This document shows, piece by piece, positions 23,206-32,600 of a stretch of 64,000 bases of DNA. Below the pieces are notes generated by a model. It had not been told where the DNA came from and did no database searches. It saw only the letters and a list, made by a program, of their open reading frames with translations. Source of the stretch: DASQWP01 sp050697555 (GTDB lineage: Bacteria; Actinomycetota; Thermoleophilia; Gaiellales; Gaiellaceae). Each line of letters starts with the position of its first letter. The stretch's first letter is position 1. The stretch is from the NCBI GenBank assembly GCA_050697555.1, contig JBOHAD010000001.1, positions 1 through 64,000 of the forward strand. Reading direction: 5' to 3'. The position numbers were made by a program, and so were the translations under genes.

Positions 23206-24366
23206 GCCGGCTTCGTCTCGCGCCAGCCAGGCCGCCTGGACCAGCGTCAGCATGTGGCCGTAGACCTCGCCCCGGGCCCAGATGTCGCGTAGGGCGTCGA
23301 GGTCGACGAGATCGCCGTCGACCCCTTCGCCTCCCCAGTCAGCGGCGAACGCACGGCAGTGGCGGTTCCAGAAGATGTCGTCGAAGCCCACCTTGGCCTC
23401 GCGCTCGTAGAGGGCCCCGGGGAGGAGTCCGCCGAAGACGGCGCGCATGGCGGCGGACCGGCTGCGGAAGCCCCAGCGGCCGCCGAGGTCGCCCAGGGCG
23501 GCGAGGAACGTGGGGTCGGCGAGCGGGTGGACGGCGCGAACGCCGTGCTCGGCCGCCAGGAGCTCGAGCGAAGCGATCCCGACGCCGATGTAGCGCAACC
23601 GGCGCCACCAGGAGAGCCTCGCCGGGAAGCGGAGTGGCTCGACCGCCGCCTGGGCCGTCCACGCGACCACTGCACGGCTTCGGGCGGACGGGCGCAGCCA
23701 CGGCAAGGGCACGTCGCTCCGCCGCCGCAGGGCGACGGCACGGGCTCTCGCCGGGAGGAGCGCCAGGCCGATGCGGAGGACGTCGCGCCGGGTCGGGCGC
23801 GCGGAGCGGGAGAGGACGGCGGCGACGCGCGCCCAGCGCCCGAGCCCGAAGACCTCGTCGCCGCCGACGCCCGTGAGGAGAGAGCCTCCCGCCGCAGCTT
23901 CGAAGAGCGGCGCGTGGAAGTGCGCGTTCGCCGGCCAGAGCAACCCGTGGCGGCGCAGGACGCGGGCGGCTACCGGACCGACGACGTCGAGCTCGTCGTC
24001 GTGCTCGAGGCGTATCCAGTCGTCGAGCCCGAGGTGGGCGACGACGCGCTCCTGCCACTCGGTCTCCCGGGTCGCCGGCGCGTGCGGGAAGACGTTCGTG
24101 ACGGGCACCGGAAGCGGCAGGCCCCTGCGGCGCGCCACGTCGACCGCGACCGCGAGCACCGCCGACGAGTCGCGTCCACCCGAGAAGCTCACGAAGCAAA
24201 GACGGCGCTCGAGAGCCGGCAGGACGGCGGCCTCGAGAGCCCCGAGCGGCGAGCGCGACCGAGGCGCCCGCGGCTGCTCGTCCCCCGGACCGGAGCCGAA
24301 GAGGATTCCGGACGCGATCTCGAGCGGGCTGAGCCGGAACGGATTGCGCCCGCCGGCCGGGCTCAC
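23119..24366 (-). CDS. Asparagine synthase-like lasso cyclase, set 2 (short form)
   Basis: 415 residues from a GTG overlapping the PqqD stop (GTGA). Only the synthase half is present: FVSFSGGRDSSAVLAVA is the ATP-pyrophosphatase loop, with ETEWQERVVAHLGL and LLTGVGGDEVFG following. The N-terminal glutaminase-like domain found in the set 1 enzyme (594 residues) is lacking altogether. It is expected to activate the acceptor Asp and form the isopeptide bond. The long tail-to-tail overlap with the kinase gene is unusual, but both frames have clear family motifs. Confidence 0.82.
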   Translation of the reverse strand: MSPAGGRNPFRLSPLEIASGILFGSGPGDEQPRAPRSRSPLGALEAAVLPALERRLCFVSFSGGRDSSAVLAVAVDVARRRGLPLPVPVTNVFPHAPATRETEWQERVVAHLGLDDWIRLEHDDELDVVGPVAARVLRRHGLLWPANAHFHAPLFEAAAGGSLLTGVGGDEVFGLGRWARVAAVLSRSARPTRRDVLRIGLALLPARARAVALRRRSDVPLPWLRPSARSRAVVAWTAQAAVEPLRFPARLSWWRRLRYIGVGIASLELLAAEHGVRAVHPLADPTFLAALGDLGGRWGFRSRSAAMRAVFGGLLPGALYEREAKVGFDDIFWNRHCRAFAADWGGEGVDGDLVDLDALRDIWARGEVYGHMLTLVQAAWLARDEAGSGFDRPEQEARRLLERAPAARAAELPGR

Positions 24367-24626
24367 AGCTCGAGCAGGCCGTGCTCGTCGAGCTCGGCGA
24401 GAAAGCGGTCGACGTCCCGCCTCGCAAGCTCGGCGTCGATGCGGTACTCGCCCGCGAGTCCGGAGACGAGCGCATCGCGCGTCGTCCCGTCCGCGAGAGC
24501 CCGCCAGAGGAACGCTCCCGAGCGGTTCGCGCTCAGATAGACCGACCCACGGCTCTCCAGCGCCACGATCTCACCGTCGACCTCGCGCCACTCGAGCGCC
24601 TCGCGGCGGAGCTGGAGCGTGCTCAC
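24363..24626 (-). CDS. PqqD-like RiPP recognition protein, set 2
   Basis: 87 residues from a GTG overlapping the stop of the oxidoreductase gene (GTGA). WREVDGEIVALESRGSVYLSANRSGAFLWRALADGTTRDALVSGL has the PqqD pattern (strand, short loop, LN/SA-x-x-G, helix), with FLAELDEHGLLEL at the end. It is coupled on both sides, to the polysaccharide oxidoreductase upstream and to the cyclase downstream, so set 2 recognition and cyclisation genes are transcribed with the polysaccharide operon. Confidence 0.87.
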   Translation of the reverse strand: MSTLQLRREALEWREVDGEIVALESRGSVYLSANRSGAFLWRALADGTTRDALVSGLAGEYRIDAELARRDVDRFLAELDEHGLLEL

Positions 24627-25708
24627 GCGACCTCCAGGGCCGCGATCTCGACGCGCGCGCCGTCCTCCTCGAGCGAGGCGTCGACGGCCTCGACGATCCG
24701 CACGACCTCGAGCCCGATCTCACGGCTCGAGCGGGGCGTCCCGCGCGTCCGGATGGCCTCGCAGAAGTCTTGCATCTCGAGGTAGAGGGGCTCGGCCGCC
24801 CGGACGTGAGGCGAGACGATGTCCCCCGTGCGGTAGCTGAGCTTGTACTCGCCGAACGACTCCGGGTTCGGCAGGCTGACGCCCGAGTCGAAGACGCGCA
24901 CGGGCTCGTTGCTCGTGTCGTCGTAGACGATCATCTTCTCCGAGCCGACCACAGTCGTGCGACGCAGCTTGCTGGGAGCGAGCCACGAGAGCTCGACGTG
25001 CGCCACCGTGCCCGAGGGAAACTCGAGGTTGATGAAGGCGACGTCGGGCGTGTCTGGCATGACGCAGCTGCGGCAGAGCGCCGAGACGTGCGTCGGCGTC
25101 TCGCCGAGCCAGTAGCGCAGGATCGAGAAGTCGTGGGGCCCGAGGTCCCAGGCGACGCTGACGTCCGGCTGGTGCAGACCGAGGTTCACCCTGCTGGTCG
25201 AGATGAAGTAGATGTCGCCGAGCTCGCCTCCCTCGATGAAGGAGCGAATCGCGTTCACGGGCGGGCTGTAGAGGAACGTGTGGCCCGGCATGAGGACGAG
25301 GCCGTGCTCGTCCGCGAGGCGGATGAGCTCGAGCGACTCGGCGGAGGAGGCGGCGAGGGGCTTCTCGACGAAGACGTGCTTCCCCGCGCGCAGGGCGGCC
25401 GCAGCGAGGCCGAAGTGCGAAGAGACGGGAGTGGCGATGGCGACGGCCTCGAGCGACGAGTCGTTCAGCAAGTCGTCGTAGGACGTCGTCGCCTCGATCG
25501 CCGGATAGCGGCGACGGATCCCGTCGAGGAGCTCGGGTTGCAGGTCGCAGACCCAGGCCAGCTCGGCCTCCTCCACCTCGTGGAGGTTGCGAACGAGGTT
25601 CGGCCCCCAGTAGCCGAGACCGACCACGCCGACGCGGACGGGCCGTCCGCGCAGGAGGTCGTCGGTCAGCCGACCGTTCGTCGTCCCGTTTCCGTTCTTC
25701 TCGTGCAT
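24623..25708 (-). CDS. Gfo/Idh/MocA family sugar dehydrogenase (WlbA/WbpB-like)
   Basis: 361 residues from ATG 25708, which overlaps the preceding stop (TGATG); the longer open frame is a shadow. NAD-binding GVVGLGYWGPNLVRNL at the N-terminus and HVFVEKPLA (catalytic Lys) in the middle define the family; SVAWDLGPHDFSILRYWLG contains the substrate-site His. With the aminotransferase and left-handed-helix acetyltransferase of the same operon it forms the trio that oxidises C3 of a UDP-N-acetyl-hexuronate, aminates it and acetylates it (WlbA-C/WbpB-E-D), as in UDP-2,3-diacetamido-uronate synthesis. Exact sugar is inferred. Confidence 0.88.
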   Translation of the reverse strand: MHEKNGNGTTNGRLTDDLLRGRPVRVGVVGLGYWGPNLVRNLHEVEEAELAWVCDLQPELLDGIRRRYPAIEATTSYDDLLNDSSLEAVAIATPVSSHFGLAAAALRAGKHVFVEKPLAASSAESLELIRLADEHGLVLMPGHTFLYSPPVNAIRSFIEGGELGDIYFISTSRVNLGLHQPDVSVAWDLGPHDFSILRYWLGETPTHVSALCRSCVMPDTPDVAFINLEFPSGTVAHVELSWLAPSKLRRTTVVGSEKMIVYDDTSNEPVRVFDSGVSLPNPESFGEYKLSYRTGDIVSPHVRAAEPLYLEMQDFCEAIRTRGTPRSSREIGLEVVRIVEAVDASLEEDGARVEIAALEVA

Positions 25709-27252
25709 CAAGCGGTCCCCCCTCGGCGGAGCATGTTGACGGGCGTCTTGCAGAGCAACCAGAGATCGAGCCCGAGCGACCAGCCGCGGGCGTAGGCGAC
25801 GTCCATGTCGAGCGCCTCGCCGAACGTCGAGCGAGCGCGGGCGGTCACCTGCCAGAGACCGGTGATGCCCGCCGGAACGCGGAAGCGCTCGAAGTGGTGC
25901 GGCGCGAAGTGGTCGGTCTCGTACGAGAGGCAGGGCCTCGGTCCGACCAGCGACATGTCGCCGCGGAGCACGTTCAGGAGCTGCGGGAGCTCGTCGAGGC
26001 TCGTCCGGCGGAGCCACCGGCCGACGCGTGTGATCGCGTCGGGGCGCTCGAGCTTGTAGAGGCCGTTCGTCTCGGGGATCGCGCTCGCGCTCATCGTGCT
26101 CTTGATGAACTCGCGGTGAGCGGCGTCGTCGACGTCGCAGGCCATCGTCCGGAACTTGAGCACGGTGAACTCGCGCATCTGAAAGCCGAGCCGCGCCTGC
26201 CGGAAGAAGATGGGCCCCGGCGAGTCCCGCTTGATCAGGAGTGCGGCGAGCAGGAAGAGCGGCGCCGTGAGGGTGAGGCCGACGAGGGCGCCCGTGACGT
26301 CGATCGTGCGCTTGAGCAGGCGCGAAGAGCGCGAGATGCTCGCGGGCGGGAGGCCGACGAGCGGCAGGCCCTCGACGGTGTGGATCTCGACGTTCGGGCC
26401 GAGGAGCTCGAAGAGGCGCGGGACGATGTCAACCTGGACGCCGAGGTTCTTGAGCGAACGGACGAGCTCGAGAGTCTCCTCGTGGGAGTCGCCCGAGAAC
26501 GCGATGACGATCCGCTCGATGTCGAAGATGCCGACGATCTCGGCCAGCTGCTCGGGAGGCCCGAGCACGGCCAGATGGCCGATGTCCGCTCTCCGCTCCC
26601 TCGGGTTCGCGTCGACGAAGCCCACGAGGTTGATCCCGTACTCCGGATGCTGGAGAAACTTGCGGGCCACGAGCTGCCCGATGTCGCCAGCGCCGACGAT
26701 GACGGTGTTCTGGAGGTAGCTGACGCTGTGCCGGGAGAAGCTCCGCGCGGCGGCGCGGCCGGCCGTGACGAGGCCGACTGCGAGCGCCCAGAAGATGACG
26801 AGGCGGGGCGGATTCGGCTCCGCGAGGCCGAGGAGCCAGGAGCTGGCGAAGACGATCCATACGCCCGTCGAGACGACGTGGAAGACGCCGACGAGCTCGT
26901 CCACGGTGGAGTGGTCGGTTCGCTCCTCGTCCCGGTCGTAGAGCCCGTAGAGCTTCGCCGCCAGGACCCAGACGGGGAGCGTGAGCACGAAGATGAGGAA
27001 CTCGAGCGACGGGCTCACACGATCGACCGGCGCCCCCTGCGACCCGACGATGAGCTGGACTGCGAAGAACGCCGCGATCAGCCCGAGCGCGTCTGCGGCG
27101 AGCAGCATGCGGCGGACGAGCCAGCCGCGGCGCGGGAAGACGGTGCGACGGCGCTGCTCCAGGATCGAGCGCGTCCGGGCGTCGACGGCTCCCGTGAGCT
27201 CGTCCCGGAGCACCGGGCCGGGAAAGAGGGTGGCGCTGTCGGTCGCGTTCAC
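25708..27252 (-). CDS. Polyprenyl-phosphate sugar-1-phosphate transferase, initiating EPS enzyme
   Basis: 514 residues from a GTG overlapping the response-regulator stop (GTGA). The N-terminal half has four to five membrane helices and a Rossmann-like CoA-binding-type segment (NTVIVGAGDIGQLVARKF). The C-terminal half is a bacterial sugar transferase: KRTIDVTGALVGL, DSPGPIFFRQARLG, FTVLKFRTM, RRTSLDELPQLLNVL, MSLVGPRP and PAGITGLWQV. It loads the first sugar phosphate on undecaprenyl phosphate to start a repeat unit (WbaP/CpsE-type). This makes the island a lipid-linked, Wzx/Wzy-type pathway. Confidence 0.93.
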   Translation of the reverse strand: MNATDSATLFPGPVLRDELTGAVDARTRSILEQRRRTVFPRRGWLVRRMLLAADALGLIAAFFAVQLIVGSQGAPVDRVSPSLEFLIFVLTLPVWVLAAKLYGLYDRDEERTDHSTVDELVGVFHVVSTGVWIVFASSWLLGLAEPNPPRLVIFWALAVGLVTAGRAAARSFSRHSVSYLQNTVIVGAGDIGQLVARKFLQHPEYGINLVGFVDANPRERRADIGHLAVLGPPEQLAEIVGIFDIERIVIAFSGDSHEETLELVRSLKNLGVQVDIVPRLFELLGPNVEIHTVEGLPLVGLPPASISRSSRLLKRTIDVTGALVGLTLTAPLFLLAALLIKRDSPGPIFFRQARLGFQMREFTVLKFRTMACDVDDAAHREFIKSTMSASAIPETNGLYKLERPDAITRVGRWLRRTSLDELPQLLNVLRGDMSLVGPRPCLSYETDHFAPHHFERFRVPAGITGLWQVTARARSTFGEALDMDVAYARGWSLGLDLWLLCKTPVNMLRRGGTA

Positions 27253-27812
27253 AGGGCCGGCTCGTTTCGCCGGAAGGGCGACGCCTTCCGGCCGGTGCGG
27301 CGCCCTCCCGCGATCAGCTCGCGAAGGGAGTGGACGAGCGGGGCGAAGGCGACGTCCTTGCGCAGGTAGCCGCTCGCGCCGGCCAGCCGCGCGGCTCGCA
27401 CTTCGTCCTCCGAGGCGAAGCCCCAGGCGACGAGAGGCGAGTCGCAGAATCCGGAGAGCCGGGCGATCGCGCTGATGCCTCCCGCCGGGGGCAGGTCGAG
27501 GTCGACCAGCACGAGGTCGACCTTCTCCTCGACGACCGCCCGCTGAAGCTCTTCCAGGTTCTCCGCCTCGAGCACCTCGAAGCTGCCTTCCGTGGCGAGG
27601 AGGTGGCCGACTCCCATGCGGAGGATCGGCGCCGAGTCGGCGATCAGGATGCGTGCCGGCCTGGCCTGCCGCGACCGCTTCTCCTCCTGCGGCGGGAGAT
27701 CGGGAACGACGACGAGCTCCGGACGCCGCGGCGCACCCAGGTCGATCCCGGTTGCCGCACTCTCGTGCCCATTGCGCGAGGCTCGCCGCCTCAGTCCGCT
27801 TCGCCAGTCCAC
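27249..27812 (-). CDS. Receiver-domain-only response regulator
   Basis: 187 residues from a GTG at 27812 with GGGAGGAA upstream; the open frame goes back to 28022 but without family features. After a basic linker, ARILIADSAPILRMGVGHLL starts a CheY-like receiver with acceptor Asp in VLVDLDLP and Lys in GYLRKD; the usual Thr/Ser position reads VAWGFAS. No DNA-binding or enzymatic output domain follows. It is coupled to the initiating transferase gene, so it may act by protein contact on polysaccharide synthesis; a partner kinase is not seen. Confidence 0.8.
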   Translation of the reverse strand: MDWRSGLRRRASRNGHESAATGIDLGAPRRPELVVVPDLPPQEEKRSRQARPARILIADSAPILRMGVGHLLATEGSFEVLEAENLEELQRAVVEEKVDLVLVDLDLPPAGGISAIARLSGFCDSPLVAWGFASEDEVRAARLAGASGYLRKDVAFAPLVHSLRELIAGGRRTGRKASPFRRNEPAL

Positions 27813-27930
27813 AGTCTGTTCCTCCCTCTCGCCGCATGCCGGCGGACTCGCCGCCGTCCCAACGGAGATTAGGCGTGGAACCACCCCTGTTTGTAGGCCA
27901 GAAAGGAAAACCCTCCGGCTGGCGAGGCGA

Positions 27931-28452
27931 CTAGCCTTTCGGGGGGGAGGGCGGCTGCGAGGGGCGGGACGCGAGGGCCCTGGCCGGATTGCCAGCGACT
28001 GTCTCGCCGGCTGCGACGTCACGCGTGACGACGGCTCCGGCGCCGACGAGCGCCCCCTGCCCGATGCGAAGTCCGCCGAGGATCACGGATCCCGACCCGA
28101 GGGAGGCGCCCCGTTCGACGACCGTGCGCTCGAGCGCCCAGTCCTCTTCGGTCTGGAGGCGCCCGCCGGCCGCCGTCGCCCGTGGCCGGCGGTCGTTGAC
28201 GAAGACGACGCCGTGGCTGACGAAGACCTCGTCCTCGATCTCGACGCCGTCGCAGATGAAGGCGTGGCTCTGGATCTTGCAGTTGGCGCCCACGACGGCC
28301 CCGCGCTGGATCTCGACGAACGTGCCGATGCGCGTGTTGTCCCCGATCGAGCAGCCGTACAGGTTCGTGAAGGAGTAGACGACGACGTTGTCACCGAAGG
28401 TGACGTCGCGGATCAGACGGTAGGGCGCGTCGTTGGCCGGGCCGTCAGCCAC
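27931..28452 (-). CDS. Left-handed beta-helix acetyltransferase (WlbB/WbpD-like)
   Basis: 173 residues from a GTG at 28452 that overlaps the aminotransferase end by 8 nt. Hexapeptide repeats (for example YGCSIGDNTRIGTFVEIQRGAVVG and GSVILGGLRIGQGALVGAG) build the left-handed helix that binds acetyl-CoA; SHGVVFVNDR has the expected loop and AAGETVAGNPAR the family end. It should N-acetylate the 3-amino sugar made by the neighbouring dehydrogenase and aminotransferase. A 118-bp gap without recognisable features separates it from the receiver protein. Confidence 0.88.
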   Translation of the reverse strand: MADGPANDAPYRLIRDVTFGDNVVVYSFTNLYGCSIGDNTRIGTFVEIQRGAVVGANCKIQSHAFICDGVEIEDEVFVSHGVVFVNDRRPRATAAGGRLQTEEDWALERTVVERGASLGSGSVILGGLRIGQGALVGAGAVVTRDVAAGETVAGNPARALASRPSQPPSPPKG

Positions 28453-29587
28453 GCCCGAAGTACTCGGAGATCGCGCGCACGACCGCGTCGACCTGCTCCT
28501 CGGACATGCCGGGGAAGATCGGGAGGGAGAGCAGCTCGCTCGCGAGCCTCTCCGTGACCGGGAAGGCTCCGCTTTCGTAGCCGAGCCACGCGTAGGCCGG
28601 CGACAGGTGCGCGGGCTCGGGGTAGTGACGACCGCTGCCGATCCCCCTCTCCCCGAGGAAGGCCGCGAGCCGTTCGGGCGCGGCGGTGCGCACGACGTAC
28701 AGGTGCCAGACTGGATCGCTGCCCTCCGGCACCGGCGGTAGGCCGAGATCGCCGATCCCTTCGAGCGCCGACGTATAGGCCCCGGCGACCGAGCGCCTCT
28801 CCTCGTTCCAGCGCTCCAGGTGGGGAAGCTTGTGAAGCAGGACGAGCGCCTGGACGGTGTCGAGCCTTGCCGTGTAGCCCTCGAGCTCGTGGCGGTACTT
28901 CTCGCGCTGGCCGTGCTCGCGCAGCGCGCGCATCTTCGCGGCCAGGTCCTCGTCGTCGGTGACGAGCGCGCCTGCGTCCCCCATCGCTCCCAGGTTCTTG
29001 CCGGGATAGAAGCTGAATGCCCCGGCGAGGCCGACCGCGCCCGAGACGAGGTCGTCACGGGTGGCGCCGTGCGCCTGGCAGGCGTCCTCGACGATCCGGA
29101 GTCCTTGCCGCTCCGCGAGCGCCGCGAGGCCATGCATGTCGGCCATCTGGCCATAGAGGTGGACCGGGAGCAGGAAGCGCGTGCGCGCCGTGATCGCCGC
29201 CTCGACAGCCCCCACGTCGAGGTTGTAGTCGCTCTCGCCGACGTCGACCGGCACGGGCCGGCCACCGGCCTGTGTCACGGCCTCGAACGTGGCGATGAAC
29301 GTGTTCGCGGGCAGGATGACCTCGTCGCCGGGCTCGATCCCGGCGGCCAGGAAGGCAAGGCGGAGCGCGTCGAGGCCGCTTGCCAGGCCTACGCACTCCC
29401 GGGAGCCGCACCACTCCGCGAAGGCGCGCTCGAACTCGCGCACCTGAGGCCCGTTCGTGAACGCGTTCGCGTCGATCAGCCGGGAGATGTCCTCGAGGAT
29501 CTCCGCCTTCAGGTCCTCGTGCACGTGCCGGAGCTCGAGGAAGCCGACGGACAGCGGACGCGCGCGGGTGGAAGGCTCGGAAGGCAT
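28445..29587 (-). CDS. DegT/DnrJ/EryC1 sugar aminotransferase (WlbC/WbpE-like)
   Basis: 380 residues from ATG 29587, the first ATG before the conserved LELRHVHEDLKAEI. PLP enzyme: Lys197 in FSFYPGKNLGAMGDAG forms the Schiff base, Asp168 in VEDACQAHGA contacts the pyridine nitrogen, and EVILPANTFIATFEAV is typical. It transfers an amino group from glutamate to a 3-keto nucleotide sugar. It is the first sugar gene of a minus-strand operon that continues through the acetyltransferase, receiver, transferase, dehydrogenase and the RiPP set 2 genes. 61 bp separates it from the large secreted protein gene upstream. Confidence 0.93.
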   Translation of the reverse strand: MPSEPSTRARPLSVGFLELRHVHEDLKAEILEDISRLIDANAFTNGPQVREFERAFAEWCGSRECVGLASGLDALRLAFLAAGIEPGDEVILPANTFIATFEAVTQAGGRPVPVDVGESDYNLDVGAVEAAITARTRFLLPVHLYGQMADMHGLAALAERQGLRIVEDACQAHGATRDDLVSGAVGLAGAFSFYPGKNLGAMGDAGALVTDDEDLAAKMRALREHGQREKYRHELEGYTARLDTVQALVLLHKLPHLERWNEERRSVAGAYTSALEGIGDLGLPPVPEGSDPVWHLYVVRTAAPERLAAFLGERGIGSGRHYPEPAHLSPAYAWLGYESGAFPVTERLASELLSLPIFPGMSEEQVDAVVRAISEYFGRG

Positions 29588-29648
29588 GGCCCGGACCTTA
29601 CCGGCGACGAACTCCTGCGTCTCTCGACGAAAGGACGGTTTCCGCTCC

Positions 29649-32600
29649 CTAGGAGCGCTCGTGCGCGCCCGCGTCGGGCGCTGCTCCAAGCGGCCGGGCG
29701 GTGCCCATGTTGTCCGTCGCCGGCGGCGACGTGGGGTTCCCCTTGTCAACCGGGAAGGCGCCGGATGCGAGACGGAGGTCTCCGCTCGAGAGGCTCGTGT
29801 AGGAGACGTGGGCGACCCTGTTCGTGCCGTTGCTGTTGCAGGGCGAACCCCAGCTTCCCTCCTCTGCGACGTTGTGACGCCAGGTATACGTCTCGGCCTG
29901 ATTCGGAGGCGAACCGGAACCCGAGCACGGAATCGCCTTCTCGAAGATGTTCGAGTCGACGATGACGCCCCCGCCGCGTTCGGGACAGAACGTCGTCACG
30001 CCGAGCCCTCCAAGCGTCATCGTGTTGAAACGGATCGTGATCTCGCAGCCGTTGCTCGGATCGTCCGAAAGGTGGATATGCGTGCCGGAGCCCGTTCCTC
30101 TCCGGCTGGCGCCGCTGCCCGTCGTGTCGTCGTAGGTCTTCCAGAAGAAGTTGTTCTCGACCAGGGCGCCGGCGACGTACGAGCCGTGGTGGATGTTGAA
30201 GCTGATCGCGGCTGTGTTCCCAAGGCACTCGTGGAAGTGCGAGTTGCTGATGACCAAGCCGTCGACGCCCATGACGTGCAAGCACTCTCTGTGCGAGGAA
30301 CTGTCGCCCTCCGGCCGCCAGATCTCGTGGAAGTACACGTCGTCGATGACGACGTTCGACGAAGGCGTGCTCGAAGACGGGCAGAGGTCACGCCCGGACG
30401 AAGGAATCGTCACGCTCCCAGCTGCCGAGACCGTGGGAACACCCGTAGCATTCCTGTCCGTGAACTCGCTGTCGACGATGGTGACGTCGTGGGCGCAGCG
30501 GAGGAAGAACTTCGAAGCGACGATGCCTCTGAGGGTGACGTCTTGCGTCCCGGGATAGAGATAGGGGCGATCGAGGATCCTCATGTCCTCCACCGTGATG
30601 TGTGACCCGGACTGGAAGTTCAGGTCTTCCGCGATCGTGACGCTCGCCCCCGGCGCCGGGCGGAAGACGACGTCGGCCGAGGACGTCTTCGAGGAGTCGC
30701 TGTCGATCGTCTGACTCCCGTAGGTTCCGCCAGCGACCTCGACGACGTCTCCGGGATCTGCCACCCGGTAGGCTCGGTCGAAGGTCTTGCACGGAGTCGC
30801 TTGCGAGCAGTCGTTCGCATCCGCGCCGCTCGTCGAGACGTACACCGCAACTCCGCCCTCCGAGGAGGGGCACGCACTCGTCGAGGCGCTGACGGACGCT
30901 TTGCCTGACCGGTTTCCGGCTGCGTCCACCGCGTCGACTGCGAACGTGTAGCTCCGCGCGCAGGCGAGCCCACCAAACGTGTGCGTCCTGCTCCCGGTGT
31001 TCGCCACCCGCGTCCCGTTTCGGTAGAGCCCGTAGCCGGCGACGCCGACGTCGTCGCTCGAGGCGTTCCACGCCACCGACACGCTCGTCTCACCGCTTCC
31101 GGTCACCCCGAAGCCGGTCGGTGTCGAGGGAGCGCTCGAGTCCGCCGTCGAGTCCGTCTCGTCTGCTCCAACATCCGGCGCAGCCCCCAGTGGACGGACG
31201 TCATCGTCGATGTCCGCGGGCGGATGATCGTCAGGGTGGCCGCGATCGACCGCGGCTGCGCCGGCGCTCAGATGGAAGTCCAGGTTCGCTGCGTCTCGGT
31301 ACCCGTGCGGGGCGACCTGGTCGTTCGGACCGATGGCCGTCCCCGCATACCAGACGTTGTAATCGACCGTGACGCCGGCTTTCGGAGCTCCGTCGAGCTT
31401 GGGGGCGATGTTGGAGAGGAACTTCACGTTCGAGTAGGACACATCGGGGCCGACGTTCATCGCCTTGTTCGTCGAGTTGTTCCGTACGATCACGTCGCGC
31501 CACGACTCGCCGTGCGTATCGCTCAGGCGAATCGAGTAGAACCCTCCACCGCAGCAATCGAGGAAGTTGTTCTCGATGAGGATGTTGCTCGGCGTCGGAG
31601 CCGCGCCGCCGGGCAGCTTCTGCAGGAAGACGTCGAAGTGGTAGCAGTTCTCGAAGCGGCTGTTCCGGATCGTCAACCCATCGACCGCCCAGACTTGCAG
31701 GCACTCGACGTGCGCGGACGACCCGCTGGAGACGGTGAAATCGTGGAAGTAGACGCCGTCGAACAAGATATTCGTAGGCGAGGCGGTGGTGGACGTCCCG
31801 TTCGACCCGATCTGCGGATGAGAGTCGACTCCCGGGCCGATCTCGCCGCCGATGATGGAGATGTCGTTTGGGAACGCCGTGCCGTTCGAGGTGATCTTGA
31901 TGCCCCCCGGAGCGACGATGTCTCGGAGTGTCACGTCGCTGGCCCCGGCCTGGATCTCGTAGCGGAATCTCATGTCGCGCAGCTCGAGGTGACGCCCGTA
32001 GACGACGAGGGGGCTAGAGAGGGAGACGGACGCCCCGGCGGCAGGACGAAAGACCACCTCGTCAGAGGAGGTCTTGCTCGAGTCGACGTTGATCGTCTGT
32101 CCGGAATACGTGCCGCCGGCGACCTCGACGACGTCCCCCGGGTCTGCAACTCGGTAGGCTCGGTCGAAGCTCCTGCACGGGGCGGAGTTCGTGCACGCGC
32201 TCGAGTCGGAGCCTCCCGTCGACACGTACACCGTGTCCGTTTCCTCGGCAGGCTCGCACGCGCTCGTGGACGTCATCACGGACGCCTTCTGGGATCGGTT
32301 GCCCGCCGCATCGACCGCGTCGACCGCCAGTGTGTAGCTCAAGCTGCACGCGAGACCGCCGAACGTGTACGTACTGCCCGCCGCAGTGCCGACAGCGGTT
32401 CCGTTCCGATACAGCCCGTAATGGACGACGCCCACGTCGTCGCTCGACGCGGTCCACGAGAGCGAGACGCTCGTCGCCGTCGAGCCCGTCACGGCGAGAC
32501 CGCTCGGCGTCGTGGGAGCGCTCGTGTCCTCAGGGCACGCGCTGGTGGAGGCCGTCCGGCTCGCCTGGCCCGACGTGTTGCCGGCCGCGTCGTAGGCCGC

